Assembly: GCA_011947345.1 (NCBI GenBank)
Contig: JAAVTG010000946.1
Location: forward strand, 1-64,000
From: Phytophthora quininea
Taxonomy: Eukaryota; Oomycota; Peronosporomycetes; Peronosporales; Peronosporaceae
Direction of reading: 5' to 3'
Length of the DNA: 64,000 nt
Part shown: positions 43,335-54,992 of the stretch, piece after piece
Position numbering within the stretch: position 1 is the first letter of the stretch
How the letters are laid out: each line of letters begins with the position of its first letter
The notes under the pieces: model-generated
The model's input: the letters and a program-made list of their open reading frames with translations, nothing else
The model's database searches: none
Told to the model about the DNA's origin: nothing
Made by a program: the position numbers and the translations under genes

Positions 43335-43655
43335 TTATTCACTGCTGTGCCGAGTGACGTCGCTGAGAACATCTGAAAACGGGCTATCGACACATTGACG
43401 GAGTTCCTTGCCATCAGTTGCTGTTCTCAACGCCTCATGCATATTTTCGCTGACCCTGGCCGAAACGTCTTGGTGTAACTCGACGAGATTGGCCAGCAAC
43501 ACTTCCATTTTGTCGAGCTTGAGTTGAAGCTCCTCCAACTCGTCGATCCTGCTCCACTGGAGCCGCGACGCCACACCAGTTGCTACCTTGTGTGTTCCAG
43601 GCAGAGCGCTCGCAATGCGTATCGAAGCCGAGCTCGCGTCCGTCGACGAGTCCAT
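43335..43655 (-). CDS. Hypothetical coiled-coil protein
   Basis: A 106-residue frame from the ATG at 43655 (MDSSTDASSASIRI) with a clear amphipathic heptad region, RIDELEELQLKLDKMEVLLA and NLVELHQDVSARVSENMHEA. Composition is coding-like. It resembles small BLOC/BORC-type coiled-coil subunits in size but I cannot assign it. It is convergent with the MULE-Ulp1 gene and only 90 bp away; an upstream exon is possible. Confidence 0.45.
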   Translation of the reverse strand: MDSSTDASSASIRIASALPGTHKVATGVASRLQWSRIDELEELQLKLDKMEVLLANLVELHQDVSARVSENMHEALRTATDGKELRQCVDSPFSDVLSDVTRHSSE

Positions 43656-44518
43656 TGCTGCGTGGCGTTCCTTGACGAATGAGGCTTCGCTGGACGATCG
43701 CGCGAGTGTTGAACCGCCCAAGACCGGCTTGAAATGATGTGGCCGGTCCGCCGGTAAACTAATGATCTGAAGATGGGACGGTAATTTAAGTGATCCGATT
43801 AGACGGGGAAGGTGCCGAAGGTGCTCGAAGGTGCTGAAAAGGCGCCGATAAAAGGTGCATTAACGAGAGCCGTCACGAACGCTTCACCCCTATCAACTTA
43901 AACGGATGCAAGATGTCCGAAGCACGCTTTCGGAGCTTTTGCGATTAGGCGTCGGCATTCCTCAACGAGGTACTCTTCCGGCTGACCCACGGCTTATGAC
44001 CTTTGGTTGGTGAAGACGATTGGTGTATTTTGCAAGATGTCAGAGATCACATATTTGTCCAGGTGGTAACCCGAGCGACGAGTACATGTACGTCGCTGGC
44101 AGCAGCAATCGCAGCACCAACGCCGGCACGACCGACGCGCCACTGAATCCGTCAGATATGGGCTTCTTTGTTAAGTATGGGATTTCAACGAACTCCTTCG
44201 TCACATCCGCTCCGATGCCCAGGTCATCCTGCTCCACCAGTATTCAAGATATGATCTCATCGTCGACTTACTCATCTTCGGTTTTCCAAGCAAGATGAAG
44301 GACGAGTCGAGAAAAGTGGCGGAAACTACGGAAGCAAATGTATTTCAGAGCAGATGAAATCGGCAGGCCACCAAGCGATGGAATTGGATGAGAAACTTGC
44401 TTGTAGATGCCTGTCATACCCACAGGAGCTCCCGGACGATCCCACTACCAGTAGACTACGTCGAACACCATCAACATGAACTTGGAGGACAGTAACTTCA
44501 ATGTGTTTTTCACCCTAG
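43656..44518. other. Intergenic/repeat-derived, no supported gene
   Basis: A short GAAGGTGC-type repetition lies at 43800-43860. ORFs of 65-92 codons at 44020-44298 are unconvincing. Confidence 0.4.
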
Positions 44519-44800
44519 CTATTGACTTGACTTGTTACCGGATTACCGGGGCCGGGAAAGGATTAATTTTGGTTATTGATGTATGTGCTAGCTGGTTTGG
44601 TTGAGGTACGCACAATGTGGTTGGCTGGTTGAATTGGTGTACCAGAAAGAACTCAGTCAGTGCTTTAATAATCCCGGGGCCCCATGGGAAAGACCGACTT
44701 CTGTGCTGTCTCTCGCGGGGATCGAACCCGTGAGTCGATGGGCGGTGCTATCACCACTGCATCAGGGAGGGGGCTTCTTAGCTGTGTCTGGATCTTCTTC
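44519..44800 (-). mobile_element. tRNA-derived SINE-like element
   Basis: On the minus strand TGATGCAGTGG (44754-44764) fits a pol III A box and GGGTTCGATCC (44719-44729) a B box, at normal spacing. The sequence between and around them cannot fold into a complete tRNA: the space for an anticodon arm is too short. A unique tail of about 170 bp follows the B box, ending near GTAACAAGTCAAGTCAA. This is the structure of a tRNA-related SINE. Boundaries are approximate. Confidence 0.6.
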
Positions 44801-44924
44801 ATCGGCAGCACCATAGTTCCGTTGAACTTCACATTTGGCAGATTAAAATAGTTCTAGATTTACAACGTTTTAAAGACTAGATTTAGATTTAGTTCAACGA
44901 GTAGTAGCCAACAGTGCACGAAAA

Positions 44925-47560
44925 ATGCTGGCGGCTAGTGACGACTGGGCGCTGCGCGAGAGTCTGCAGCTGTGCGGGTCCGTGCTGCCCCCACGTACGC
45001 GGACCTGCGCACGACTGCCCATCTGCAGACGTTTGACGTGCGCGACGGCAGCGCTGCGCTGTGGGGGACGGCGGCGCGCTCTTCCTGGTGAATGTGCTGC
45101 AGGTGAAGACGTCGGCAGAGCAACTCGTGCGGCATGTGACGCTGGATCCGCCACTACAGCCCCAGGAGGCGGCCGAGGTTGAGCAGATCCAGCTGAACGC
45201 CAGCGGCTCGCGGGTTCTGCTACTGGCCAAGAGCTGGCTTAAGGTGCTGCGGCTGCCCGTGGACGGCCGACGCAAGTTGCAGCCAGCGCAGCGTAAAGAG
45301 AGTGATAGTAACAGATTCCTGGTGCGATTTGAGGACGGCAGTGCAAAGGAGCTGGTGCTGGAGCAGCACGAGCTGGAGGGAGACGTCCTGGAGGTTGTCA
45401 AGCGACGCTTCCGAGGGAAGCACGTGGCCTTCGTGTCGAGAGAGCACTGTGTGGCGTCGGTGCGGTCGGTGGGATATTTTTCCAAAGTGCGTCACGCGGC
45501 TTGGCACCCACTGAGCGACGCGCACATTGTGGTGCTGTCGGATGCAGAGGAGATCGCGGTGTTTAACACGCAGCAGGACGTGTCCAAGCCCGAGCAGCGT
45601 CACTTGTTGGACTTTCCAGCGAAGGCTCGAGCTACGGGGGCGTTCTCGACGTGTTTCAGCCTTGGCTCGTCGATTCAGCTGCAGCACCAGGCAGGTCACG
45701 TGCAGGCCACGCAGGTCTGGGACGCGTTCACTTGCTACGTGCTGCGCTCAGATGGAGCTGTGTACGCGTTGTGTCCCTTGGTACCTTACGATTGCTCAGC
45801 CAGCCAGTCTTTCCTTCAGGTGCTAGGAAGTGAAGTGGACGCTCAAATTACAATGATTAAACAAAAATGGAGACTGCTGGAAGCGCGAGCGGGCTGCAGA
45901 CTCGCCTGCTGGAGCTAAAGTCGCAGAAGTACTGGCTGCGGGAAGCTTGGGCGGCAAAGCCAACACAAGCGCCGCGCAACAGTCCTCGTTTTGGCTCGCA
46001 CACAAACAATTCCTGCTCATGAGGACGGTGCGGCAGGGCAGATTTGCTTTTGAGACCTCACGTGAGCGGCATTTCGCCCGAAACTTGGCCGCTTGCATTG
46101 CAGGGCCCAGTTGACGTTAGCCCTCAGTCGGTTGTGGAAGGCAAGCATCAGGTGGCAGGCGGATCTTCAGCGATCTCTCTGCTTGTTGTTCCCCAAGCAC
46201 CGCGCAATGCCACGGAGAAGCGTGCTGTCAGCGGCTCGCCGTTTTTGATGCGGGCATTCACGTCGGGCCATGTCGAACTCATTTTATTGGATGCTTCGAT
46301 TCGCCCGCAGTGGAGAAGCAATCGTCAAGCGGCTGCCTCAGTCGCGCGTAAGCTACCGGCGTTGCTTCTTGAGTGCATCAACCTTGGCATCGATGATTCT
46401 GGCGGCAAGGCTGTCCTTGAACGCGACACTGCTGAACCACGGCTTGTGTACTGTTTGCACTCTACGGGTGTACATGTGATCAACGTGAGCTGGGTGTTTG
46501 CCCTTGCGTCTGGCAAGCAGTTTACGGCGTTGCCAAAAGCTCAGTTCGTCATGTCTTCAGCATCTCACTAAACAATGCTGGAGCAGCAATTGGTGCGCCT
46601 GGTTCGACTGGTGGGGTGGTGTCGAATGTGGTTGGCGCTCGTGTCGTCAAAAATGTAAACTTTGGCCACTTGCTTCTTCTCCGTCTAGCCTCTGGCAGCT
46701 TCGAGATTGTGAACGTCAGTGCTGCATCCAGCGAGCTGTTGAAAGGAGTTTTGATAGACAACAATGCTGCTGGTACACCGCAGAAGACATTGCCAGGAAC
46801 GTTAGCGTCCATGGCATCATCGAAGCCGCGAGCAGTTGTAGCTGCTGAGAGCAATTCAGCTGGTGGTGGTATCCGGCCATTCGGTGATATCGTCGAAGAA
46901 AAGCTGGAGGCACTTGGTGCACGCGGGACTAGGGTCACGGGCAATACGCTAATGCACGAAGTGGACGACGCAGTGTTGGCCTTCGTGCTGGGCCGCGTGA
47001 AGATTTTATACGAAGACGTGGAGTACGTTGATGAAATGGACCAACTTTTGCGCGACCGTCTGCAATTACATGCCACGATGGTAAAGACACAGGCTGAGAA
47101 GGCGGCATCTGTGCAGAAGAGCATGGCTGAGACTCGCGCGTCGCTCAACAAGTTGCAGGGCAAGACGGAGCGCGCTCTGGCAGTGCAGCAAAACCTGAGT
47201 AAACGGGCAGCGGCAGTGCTCCAGGCTGTGAAGGAGAACCAGCCACATTTGTCGCGGGCCGAGCGTGAGTTCAAGAGCGATCTTGAAAAAGTGGCTGTGG
47301 AAGTGCGACGCATGAAGCCGCGGGTTACGGAGCTAACGGTCCTGGGCCAGCGTGCGGTGCACACATTAGAGAGCTCAACACTTTTAGCGTCTTCCTCCAG
47401 TAGGCATTGGGATTCGTTTGGGACTGGTGGGTCCTCGGTGCTTTCAAACGAAAAGAAGAAAATGTGCTACGACGTGCTGCGCGCCGAGACGCAGTTGATC
47501 GACGACACCAAGGTGATCTTGGAAGATCTTAACTCGAACCTGCAGCAACTCAAGGAGTAG
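44925..47560 (+). CDS. NUP88: Nucleoporin Nup88
   Basis: A cytoplasmic-side nuclear pore component (Nup82 in yeast). The ATG at 44925 starts MLAASDDWALRESLQLCGSV. An N-terminal beta-propeller follows (GGALFLVNVLQ, RVLLLAKSWLKVLRLP, YFSKVRHAAWHPLSDAHIVV, YVLRSDGAVYALCPLVPYD), then a region with VYCLHSTGVHVINVSWVFAL. The C-terminal coiled coil is YEDVEYVDEMDQLLRDRLQL, AVQQNLSKRAAAVLQAVKEN and CYDVLRAETQLIDDTKVILE. The propeller/HAAW.P/GVH..G..W/coil order is that of Nup88. The frame shifts near 45010-45070, 45895, 46040-46100 and 46560-46620, but each frame ends where the next resumes. I read one gene of about 870 codons with several sequence errors. Confidence 0.82.
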
Positions 47561-47656
47561 GGAATCGTTTTATGCCGAACCGATAGCTCAGTTACTTGTT
47601 CAAAGTATCTTTTCGGCAGCATTGGCCACAGCTCGCACACACAGCCCAGTGTCCAT
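47561..47656. other. Nup88 3' flank
   Basis: Short non-coding gap before the second inverted repeat. Confidence 0.5.
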
Positions 47657-48573
47657 GCTGCTGTCGTGAACTAACCGCCGGTGTTTGTGTGTGTGTGTGT
47701 GTGTGTGTGTGCGCAGCAAACCTGGAACGGCTCCGGGCGGACGTGGACGCCGTGGTGAAGCAGCACCAGCAGCAGCTTCAGCAGCAGCGCTAACGGGCCA
47801 CAGTCAGTGTTTAGGTGCTTTTTGTTTACTAGCCGGCGCGTGTAGGCAGACAGCCGCGCAGTCTCGTCGAGGCTGCCGGGCGCTGTGCGGTGAATGCCGT
47901 CAGCCGAGTGCGGCACTGTGCGCGCTCTTCTGAATTTCACTCTGCGTCGTGACCCTCTTCCATCCATCATTACCTCTCGAGTTTACCCGCGTGTTCTGAC
48001 AATGCAGCCTCGTTAAACTCGTCGGCGGTGATCGATGTCGGCGCTGGTTGTCGGTCGTGCAGCAATCGCGCTGGTTGTCGGTCGTGCAGCAATCGCGCTG
48101 TGCCGACTCGGCTTGAGCCAAGTGCTCGTGGGGTCAGAGTCGCTGGACCGCCAGTCAGCCATAGCAATCAACCTCTAGCGCTCGTCATGTCTTTGATGTC
48201 GGCCGGGCCGTCCTCGCTGTGCCGCCGGTTCGCGCCGAGAGAGCCTTGGCGCCTTGGCCAGCGGTGCAGGTTTCCGCTGCTTGGTGCCGGATCGCTGATC
48301 TAGGACTTCTCAGACCGTCTAGAAGAGCGTTTTGTAGGGCGTTTTGTCGGTGATCGCGACGATACCGCCAAGCGTGTTTTCGGCGGTGCCTCTCATTTCA
48401 GATCTGGAGCGTCTCCAAATCATGGCGCACTTGAAGTTCCAGGAGCTGCGTGAAGAAGCCTCGCATAAGCAGCGCTACCGGTAGCGGAGAGCTCGCCCGC
48501 TGTCTGCTCTGGTCGTCGCAGGCGCCGCCGTGCTGGTATAGTGCTGGTTGGCGTAGTGTTGGCGTTGGCGCGC
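47657..48573 (+). repeat. Left arm of second inverted repeat
   Basis: Reverse complement of 50154-51073. Outer edge GCTGCTGTCGTGAAC, inner edge GGCGTTGGCGCGC. Contains a (GT)n microsatellite (47683-47711) and two 27-bp direct repeats starting GCGCTGGTTGTCGG (48041-48094). No recognisable coding domain. Confidence 0.92.
47683..47711. repeat. (GT)n microsatellite
   Basis: Uninterrupted GT dinucleotides; its inverted partner (AC)n at 51018-51043 differs in length and interruption. Confidence 0.9.
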
Positions 48574-50153
48574 CCATCCGTCGAGCAGCGGTAACAATGA
48601 ACATCTTCCGCCGAGGCGACCGATTGAGCGCCAAGTTTTTATGGCGATGGTCTGCCGTTCCGACAGCAATGACACTCGGAATTGCTCACGAAGGAGAATC
48701 TGTCTCGTTGACACCAAGCAGCACAACGGAACGCAGCTCAACCTTGAATAGCAGGAGCTCATCGATCTCGACTCAAGGGGGAAACTGCAGATCTAACGCG
48801 TCGCCCGTGCTTTGGCCGCAACATGCGACGCGCCATCTTCGGAAGCGCAATGGCGTGTAATTGCCGCAGGAAGCGCTCTAGCGCAGCGTCGTAGGGGGAT
48901 TGAACTGGAATGCCGCGGCGCCGTCCGCCCCCACCCAACAACGTGTGCACTCATCCGATGGATGAAGCTTCCAATACATAAAGTTACTATTACGATAAGT
49001 AAGTTAAGGAAACTGGGGCGCAGTCTGTGTAGTGTGGTGTGTAGTGTAGGGCAGCTAGACGCTCTGCATGGACGGCTGTCGGATGGGCAGCAGCGCCGTC
49101 TTGAGCGGTCATTCACGCCGGGATACGCGGCGTAGCTGGGCTTGGACACTGTGTCGGAGGACGTGGACAGGTTGAGAGCATCACCTTGAGGCTTAGACAC
49201 CTCAGTGCGTTCAGCTCTGCGTGGTGCTGCTCCTGCAGGTGCTGCGGATGTCTGACATAGACTGCAGCACGCGGCTCGGACGATCGTCGCCGCTCTCGCT
49301 GCGCGGCCGACTGGGCTGACTCCTTGGTGGCAGCGCCAGCTCCGGCATGGCGTCGTCGTCCAGCTCCATGTCCTGAGGCACCACGTCCTGCAACGACTGC
49401 GGGGCCGAGTGCATGCTGGGTTGGGGCATCTGTAGCCGCTCGAGCGGGAAGCCCACGCAGCCGCTGTCGTCGCTGCTGCTGTACTCAGAGGTGCTGCAGT
49501 CGTCGCCGCCGGTGTCCAGGGCCGAGAACCGGTCCTCGAGACTGGCGTCGCTGTCCTGGAAGGGGCTGTGCAGGTCCAGCGCCGCGAGGTCGAGGTCGAG
49601 CGAGCCAAAGTTGCGTCGCATGGGTGGTGTGGTGCTAGTGGCTTGGTCGTAGAGGGAGTGTTAGTCCCAGACGCGCTCGAACGACACGAACAGGCGGAGG
49701 AACGGGGTGCTGCTCTCGGACGACGGCAGGAGGATCGCGCGGCTTGGGACGGTCGGCCTGCTTTCCATTCGACGGTGAAACTTGTGACTGACGCCTCGCA
49801 GCTTCGTCGCGCCGCCATCCGATAGATGCTGGCTCGAGCGACAACATCCGGTCCGTTTTTCGGAAGCGACGGGGCGTGCCATCCTGAGAGCAAGAGAAAC
49901 CAGGTCGACGAAGATTCGACCTACTTTTAGCACGTTTCAAATCTTGAGGCGAGAAACTTGCCCGCGATTGCTGGACGCCTCGGCTGCATTGGCGTCGTCG
50001 CTGCCAGCCTTGCACCCGAGGGGCATCGCAGATCCGCTCGGGCAGGATCCCTGCCAGAACGGCGCTGCTTCGATTCCAGCGACAGCAGGCAAGATGGGCG
50101 CGCGCTCCTGCAGCAAAAGCACGAGTAATTTTCTCCGTTAGAGGGAAGCTACT
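48574..50153. other. Spacer of the second inverted repeat
   Basis: 1.58-kb unique DNA between the arms. Holds one credible small gene (49211-49621); the rest shows no supported gene. Long frames elsewhere in it (48793-49893 minus) are Arg/Ser/Ala/Thr-biased shadows. Confidence 0.5.
49211..49621 (-). CDS. Hypothetical acidic protein
   Basis: A 136-residue frame from the ATG at 49621 (MRRNFGSLDLDLAALDLHSP). Acidic and Ser/Asp-rich (SSDDSGCVGFPLERL, DMELDDDAMPELALPPRSQP), coding-like in composition. The end may be altered: another frame near 49240 gives HLQEQHHAELNALRCLSLK, a plausible helix, so a one-base slip is possible. No family recognised. It is the only credible gene in the spacer of the inverted repeat. 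Confidence 0.45.
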   Translation of the reverse strand: MRRNFGSLDLDLAALDLHSPFQDSDASLEDRFSALDTGGDDCSTSEYSSSDDSGCVGFPLERLQMPQPSMHSAPQSLQDVVPQDMELDDDAMPELALPPRSQPSRPRSESGDDRPSRVLQSMSDIRSTCRSSTTQS

Positions 50154-51073
50154 GCGCGCCAACGCCAACACTACGCCAACCAGCACTATACCAGCACGGC
50201 GGCGCCTGCGACGACCAGAGCAGACAGCGGGCGAGCTCTCCGCTACCGGTAGCGCTGCTTATGCGAGGCTTCTTCACGCAGCTCCTGGAACTTCAAGTGC
50301 GCCATGATTTGGAGACGCTCCAGATCTGAAATGAGAGGCACCGCCGAAAACACGCTTGGCGGTATCGTCGCGATCACCGACAAAACGCCCTACAAAACGC
50401 TCTTCTAGACGGTCTGAGAAGTCCTAGATCAGCGATCCGGCACCAAGCAGCGGAAACCTGCACCGCTGGCCAAGGCGCCAAGGCTCTCTCGGCGCGAACC
50501 GGCGGCACAGCGAGGACGGCCCGGCCGACATCAAAGACATGACGAGCGCTAGAGGTTGATTGCTATGGCTGACTGGCGGTCCAGCGACTCTGACCCCACG
50601 AGCACTTGGCTCAAGCCGAGTCGGCACAGCGCGATTGCTGCACGACCGACAACCAGCGCGATTGCTGCACGACCGACAACCAGCGCCGACATCGATCACC
50701 GCCGACGAGTTTAACGAGGCTGCATTGTCAGAACACACGCGGGTAAACTCGAGAGGTAATGATGGATGGAAGAGGGTCACGACGCAGAGTGAAATTCAGA
50801 AGAGCGCGCACAGTGCCGCACTCGGCTGACGGCATTCACCGCACAGCGCCCGGCAGCCTCGACGAGACTGCGCGGCTGTCTGCCTACACGCGCCGGCTAG
50901 TAAACAAAAAGCACCTAAACACTGACTGTGGCCCGTTAGCGCTGCTGCTGAAGCTGCTGCTGGTGCTGCTTCACCACGGCGTCCACGTCCGCCCGGAGCC
51001 GTTCCAGGTTTGCTGCGCACACAACACACACACACACACACACAAACACCGGCGGTTAGTTCACGACAGCAGC
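50154..51073 (-). repeat. Right arm of second inverted repeat
   Basis: Near-identical inverted copy of 47657-48573, including the two 27-bp direct repeats and an (AC)n tract. Differences seen are small, mostly in the microsatellite. Confidence 0.92.
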
Positions 51074-51125
51074 GTGGGGTTAAAGTACCCTCCTTGTTTT
51101 GTGTGCTTTGAGGACACAAGATTGT

Positions 51126-54100
51126 TCACGTACCGGGAGCTGTGAAGCGGAAGCGTGTCTGGAACAGTGTGTGACACAAGCAGCTGCAAGATTCACATCC
51201 GCCGCAGTGTGCGCATCGGAGCGATGGCACGCAGCGACACTTGAAGTAGCTACGCACTGACTGGTATCGGCGGGTAGCTGGCAGCAAACCGGTGTGGCCT
51301 TCAGAGCTCAGAATCTTGTCGTAATATGAGAATATGGCTAGCGGCTTGAAGTGGTGCTGGTCAGGCTGGGAGTGGCAACGCAGGCAAATGCGGAAGATCG
51401 GGTACGCCATGTTCGGTCGGCAGCGACGAGAGTACACCGAACAGCCCAGGCACTGCTTGTACAAGTTTGTGATCTCTCGCCGCAGACGCCGCACGAGTAG
51501 TTTTCTGCACTGTCAGCAGGTGGCTCGTGCAAGTCGGCGTCTACTGTGCGCCACATACTCGTCGTCGAACACCTTGCGGAACTCGTCGCTGTCGTCGGTG
51601 CTCGACAACCCCAGCTCATATGCCTCTTCGACGATAGCATCCAAGCACGGCAGAATTGACTCCAAAAAGAGGATCATCTGGGCTTGGCGCTGGGACACTA
51701 CACCGCGGTCAACAGGGGCAGGCGACGCCGTGAACGATAAGAGCTGAGCTGCGCGCGGACGTCCTGACGCCAACGACGACCGAAGGAATTGTCCCGTGCG
51801 CACAATCGCCACACCACACTGCGTGTAAATGAACCACATGGTTAATGCCAGTCTGTAAATTGCAATATGCAAAATAAAAGATAAATACCTTGGCAGCCTC
51901 AACAATTGCGCGGCGTGGATCAAACACCCATCCATCGGGACACATGCTTGCGTTCTTCATAGCAAACTATGATAAAAGAGAGCAAGTTTATCGTTTCAAC
52001 GAGAAAGCGTAAGAATGACAGGTAGGATTCCACCGTTGTTGAAAGAAGAACAAAACAAACTTACCCAACACTCTGTAGAGATACCGCGCTGAGAGACGCC
52101 CTGGTAGACCCATTCCCATGAGAGGAATACGCATGGCGCGTTGATTGATTCTCGAACGCTGTCCTTTTCTACGACGCGCCAAAAGTGTTGACGACCCTAA
52201 AGGTTTAGGCACAACATATAAGTTAGCAAACTAAAGTGCACACCGTAATCCAGTGAACCTTAATTGTACCTTGTTAACATGAACGAACTCTCCATCCTGC
52301 AAAAGCACAGTCGAGAACGCGAATCCGGCAGCCCTGCAAATAATAAACGGAGATAAAAGTAAGCCAAACTAGAAGGTCTGGCATCGTAGAGTGCTCAGCT
52401 ATACCGGAGTGCGCGAAGATGAGCATCCAATAGCATCGTCTTTTCTCGCCATCGTAGCCGGCACGCTTCAAAATCTGGTTAAAGTCTGCCTTGTACTGGG
52501 GCTCAAATCGCTCAAAAATGACCAACTCTAGCGATCCCACCAAGACCTGTCAGTTCCAAGGGTGGTAGCGTTAGTCATCGGATATCATCGGGGACATGGT
52601 GCTATATCTTGGTCGATATCATCGTTACCTGGTAAGCGGTGTCTGTCGTGCCGTTCCCTGGGTCTGACAAGCAGCCTCGAGCTCCAGGGAAGTTAAAGTG
52701 TAACCGCGGACTCAAAACTTTTCGTGCCAACTACTTTGTGGCAGATACTGCAGCAAGCAGTGGATACCACCCGCGAATACATCCCATTGGAATCCCTTGA
52801 TGAGGTCATTGTAGAGCTGAGGTCGAGAACATAACAGCGTTAATCAGCGTACTCATTTCTTCCTCAAGTGAAAAAATGATATCAACGCACCTGCGCACAG
52901 TGCTTGGCGAGCACCAAGTCGTTGAGGGCAATGATATTTTCAGACGCCACAATCGTAATGGCTTTCTTCGTCACATGATCTTCCAGTGTCACAACGTCCT
53001 TGCCAGGTACGCTCGATAAATACTGCTCCAGATAGGCATTGAAAGATGCCATCGACAAGCGCAGCTCTCCAACATACGCCAACTCCGGCATGTCTGTCTC
53101 CGAGTTTCGCTTGAATTGAAAATGATCAAAGGCGAAATGGGTGTCGCTGCCGCAACACTCGAGAATGAAGGGCCACGCCCAGATGTACTGGTTCAGTTCG
53201 CTGCTCATGCCTTTAACCACCAGACTAACATCCGGAGACTCGAAGCACCGGAAGAAAAAGTCGATTTCGGTCTGATACAATTTAGTCGCCTTGGCTCCAA
53301 AGACTGGCGTCAGATCAATGCGGAAAACCAGGTTCGGATCATCAGCGTGGCACCTGAATCGCTCGTAGATCTCTGCTGGGAATGCTGAAGGATTTCGCCA
53401 CGGAATGTTTGGCGTGACGCCGCATGGGCAACGGAGATGGCATCTGTGGCTGAAATGGAGCACGCTCATTATCAGCCATGCCTTGAGTTTCATAATTTTG
53501 AGATGGCGTGTCATCAAAGCTTGGCAATGGGCCATTCCTCGCTCCAGGTGCTAGGTTGGGGGCGTGTAGCTGTTGATCAGAATACGGTGGAAGCGTAGGA
53601 GACGGACCACCTCGGTAGGACGACCCGAACTCATGACGGCTCGACATTCCATCTGGCATTGCACTCATACTGGGCGACATTCTTTGAGATGAACTCGCTT
53701 GCATTGACGGCAACGTCCAGAGGTTCGTCCACCGAGAAAAGACGAAACTGGACCAAAACCTGAAGTTGTTCGAACCTCCGATGGATCAGCAGCAGCGTGT
53801 GCCTGCGACTGCTGGTGGCCACTTTCGATCGAAAACGAAGGTGGGGCTGAAGTGGCCGAAAACCCGCGACGGGGGCGAGAAACGTCTGGAGGCATCCCTG
53901 ATAAGTGTCCAGACGTGGGCACCGAAGCGTATTCTCCTCGCGTTTGGCGAGCCATCCCCAACGACGATGACGACGGCGGCGGCACACTTGCCGCCATTCC
54001 ACTGCGAAAATGGCTGTCCTGCTGGGTTTCAAAGCCTCGCAACGGTCGTCGTGAGCCGGGCGAAGAAGATCGTGGCATTGGCTGCGTATTCCTGCCGTCT

Positions 54101-54246
54101 TGGCCACGAACTTGCACGTGGCTGCTACTTCTGCTATTGTATGGTCCCTGGTGCAGATCAGAGGCGTAGGCCAAGCCACTTGTCGCCCTGAACGAGTACG
54201 AGTCCGAGGTGTTGGGAGCTACATACCTCAGCACGCTACTCACCAA
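51126..54246 (-). CDS. Uncharacterised multi-exon protein with Cys-rich C-terminus
   Basis: I do not recognise this gene. The N-terminal third is low-complexity Ser/Pro/Arg/Gly (PPPSSSSLGMARQTRGEYAS). The middle is well structured: NPSAFPAEIYERFRCHADDP, FRIDLTPVFGAKATKLYQTE, SELNQYIWAWPFILECCGSD, LYNDLIKGFQWDVFAGGIHC, VGSLELVIFERFEPQYKADF. It vaguely recalls JmjC/cupin-type proteins but the metal ligands are not evident. The C-terminus is Cys-rich (CLGCSVYSRRC, ICLRCHSQPDQHH, KCRCVPSLRCAHCGGCESCS), probably zinc-binding. GT-AG introns are supported near 51888, 52200-52268, 52545 and 52820-52890. Frame breaks lie near 53390 and 53690, and an in-frame TGA lies between Cys codons near 51510. The start codon was not found. 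Confidence 0.55.
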
Positions 54247-54269
54247 CAGATAGCCGTGTCCGACGGTAG

Positions 54270-54992
54270 CTAGCGTCCGATACCTCTTCCAGCGCTCTCT
54301 TTGATCCTGGTGCTCGGCCCCGTCCTCTCCCCCTCCCTCGACCTCTGCCCTCCTCGTCCACGGCCACGGCCACGAGTTGATCCGGGACTGCGATCCTCTT
54401 CCAGCGGCAACTGGCGTTGAATTGGCAGTCTATCTGCTCGTTCCTGCAGCACGTCCTGGATTTTGGTCGCTAGCGTAGAGAAGTCGCTGCCATCGAACGT
54501 CCCCTGTCTGTTCTTGGTCTTCTGCTCCTCTTTGCTGTACCTGGCGTAGCACGCGTGGCTGCAGAACACTTTTCCCTCCTCTGGAGGGAGCTGCAGGTTG
54601 GCGCACGTGGCATGGAAGACGCTGTCGCAGCTGTGGCAGCGCATGAGCTGCACCATTTGCTTCGGGTCCTGCTCCTCATCGCCGCATAGCACGCAGCGCT
54701 GCGTCTTGTGGTCGTTGGTGGAGGCGGCGGCGACGGCAGGCTGGGTCTGCTCCTCCTCCACTTCGTCCTCCTTTTCTTCCTGCTGCACCTTCTCCTCATC
54801 CTCCTTAACCTCCTTCTCTTCTTGCTCTTGCTCTTCCTGTTGCCCCGGCTCCTGCTCTTGCTGCTCCTTCTCCGGCGCTTTCGCTGGGCTCTGGGGGCTC
54901 TTGCTTTTGGGACTCGAGAGGCTCTGCGGCGGCGTCTGGCGCGCTGGGGCCGGCGACTTGGGCTCCGCTTCGAGGTCTCTTCTCGTGGCCAT
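54270..54992 (-). CDS. PHD-finger protein with RG-rich tail
   Basis: The ATG at 54992 (MATRRDLEAEPKSPAPARQT) follows an upstream in-frame extension that looks less natural. A Pro/Ser then strongly acidic Glu/Gln-rich region (about residues 35-95) leads to a zinc finger: CVLCGDEE, MRCHSCDSVFHATCANLQLP and KVFCSHACYARY, giving C4HC3, a PHD finger that usually reads histone H3 tails. A short helical region (STLATKIQDVLQERADRLPI) and an RGRGRGRGG tail, possibly RNA-binding, end the 240-residue protein. Uninterrupted. Likely a nuclear chromatin factor; the specific complex is unknown. It divides the Cys-rich gene (downstream, same strand) from the divergent gene at 55339. Confidence 0.72.
   Translation of the reverse strand: MATRRDLEAEPKSPAPARQTPPQSLSSPKSKSPQSPAKAPEKEQQEQEPGQQEEQEQEEKEVKEDEEKVQQEEKEDEVEEEQTQPAVAAASTNDHKTQRCVLCGDEEQDPKQMVQLMRCHSCDSVFHATCANLQLPPEEGKVFCSHACYARYSKEEQKTKNRQGTFDGSDFSTLATKIQDVLQERADRLPIQRQLPLEEDRSPGSTRGRGRGRGGQRSREGERTGPSTRIKESAGRGIGR

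Noticed and set aside
44690..44790. Candidate tRNA gene on the minus strand
   Set aside because: T-arm and D-arm-like segments are present but the anticodon arm does not fit and the acceptor ends do not pair; SINE-like instead.
48793..49893. 366-codon minus-strand ORF
   Set aside because: Arg/Ser/Ala/Thr-biased shadow overlapping a more coding-like acidic frame (49211-49621); no domain.
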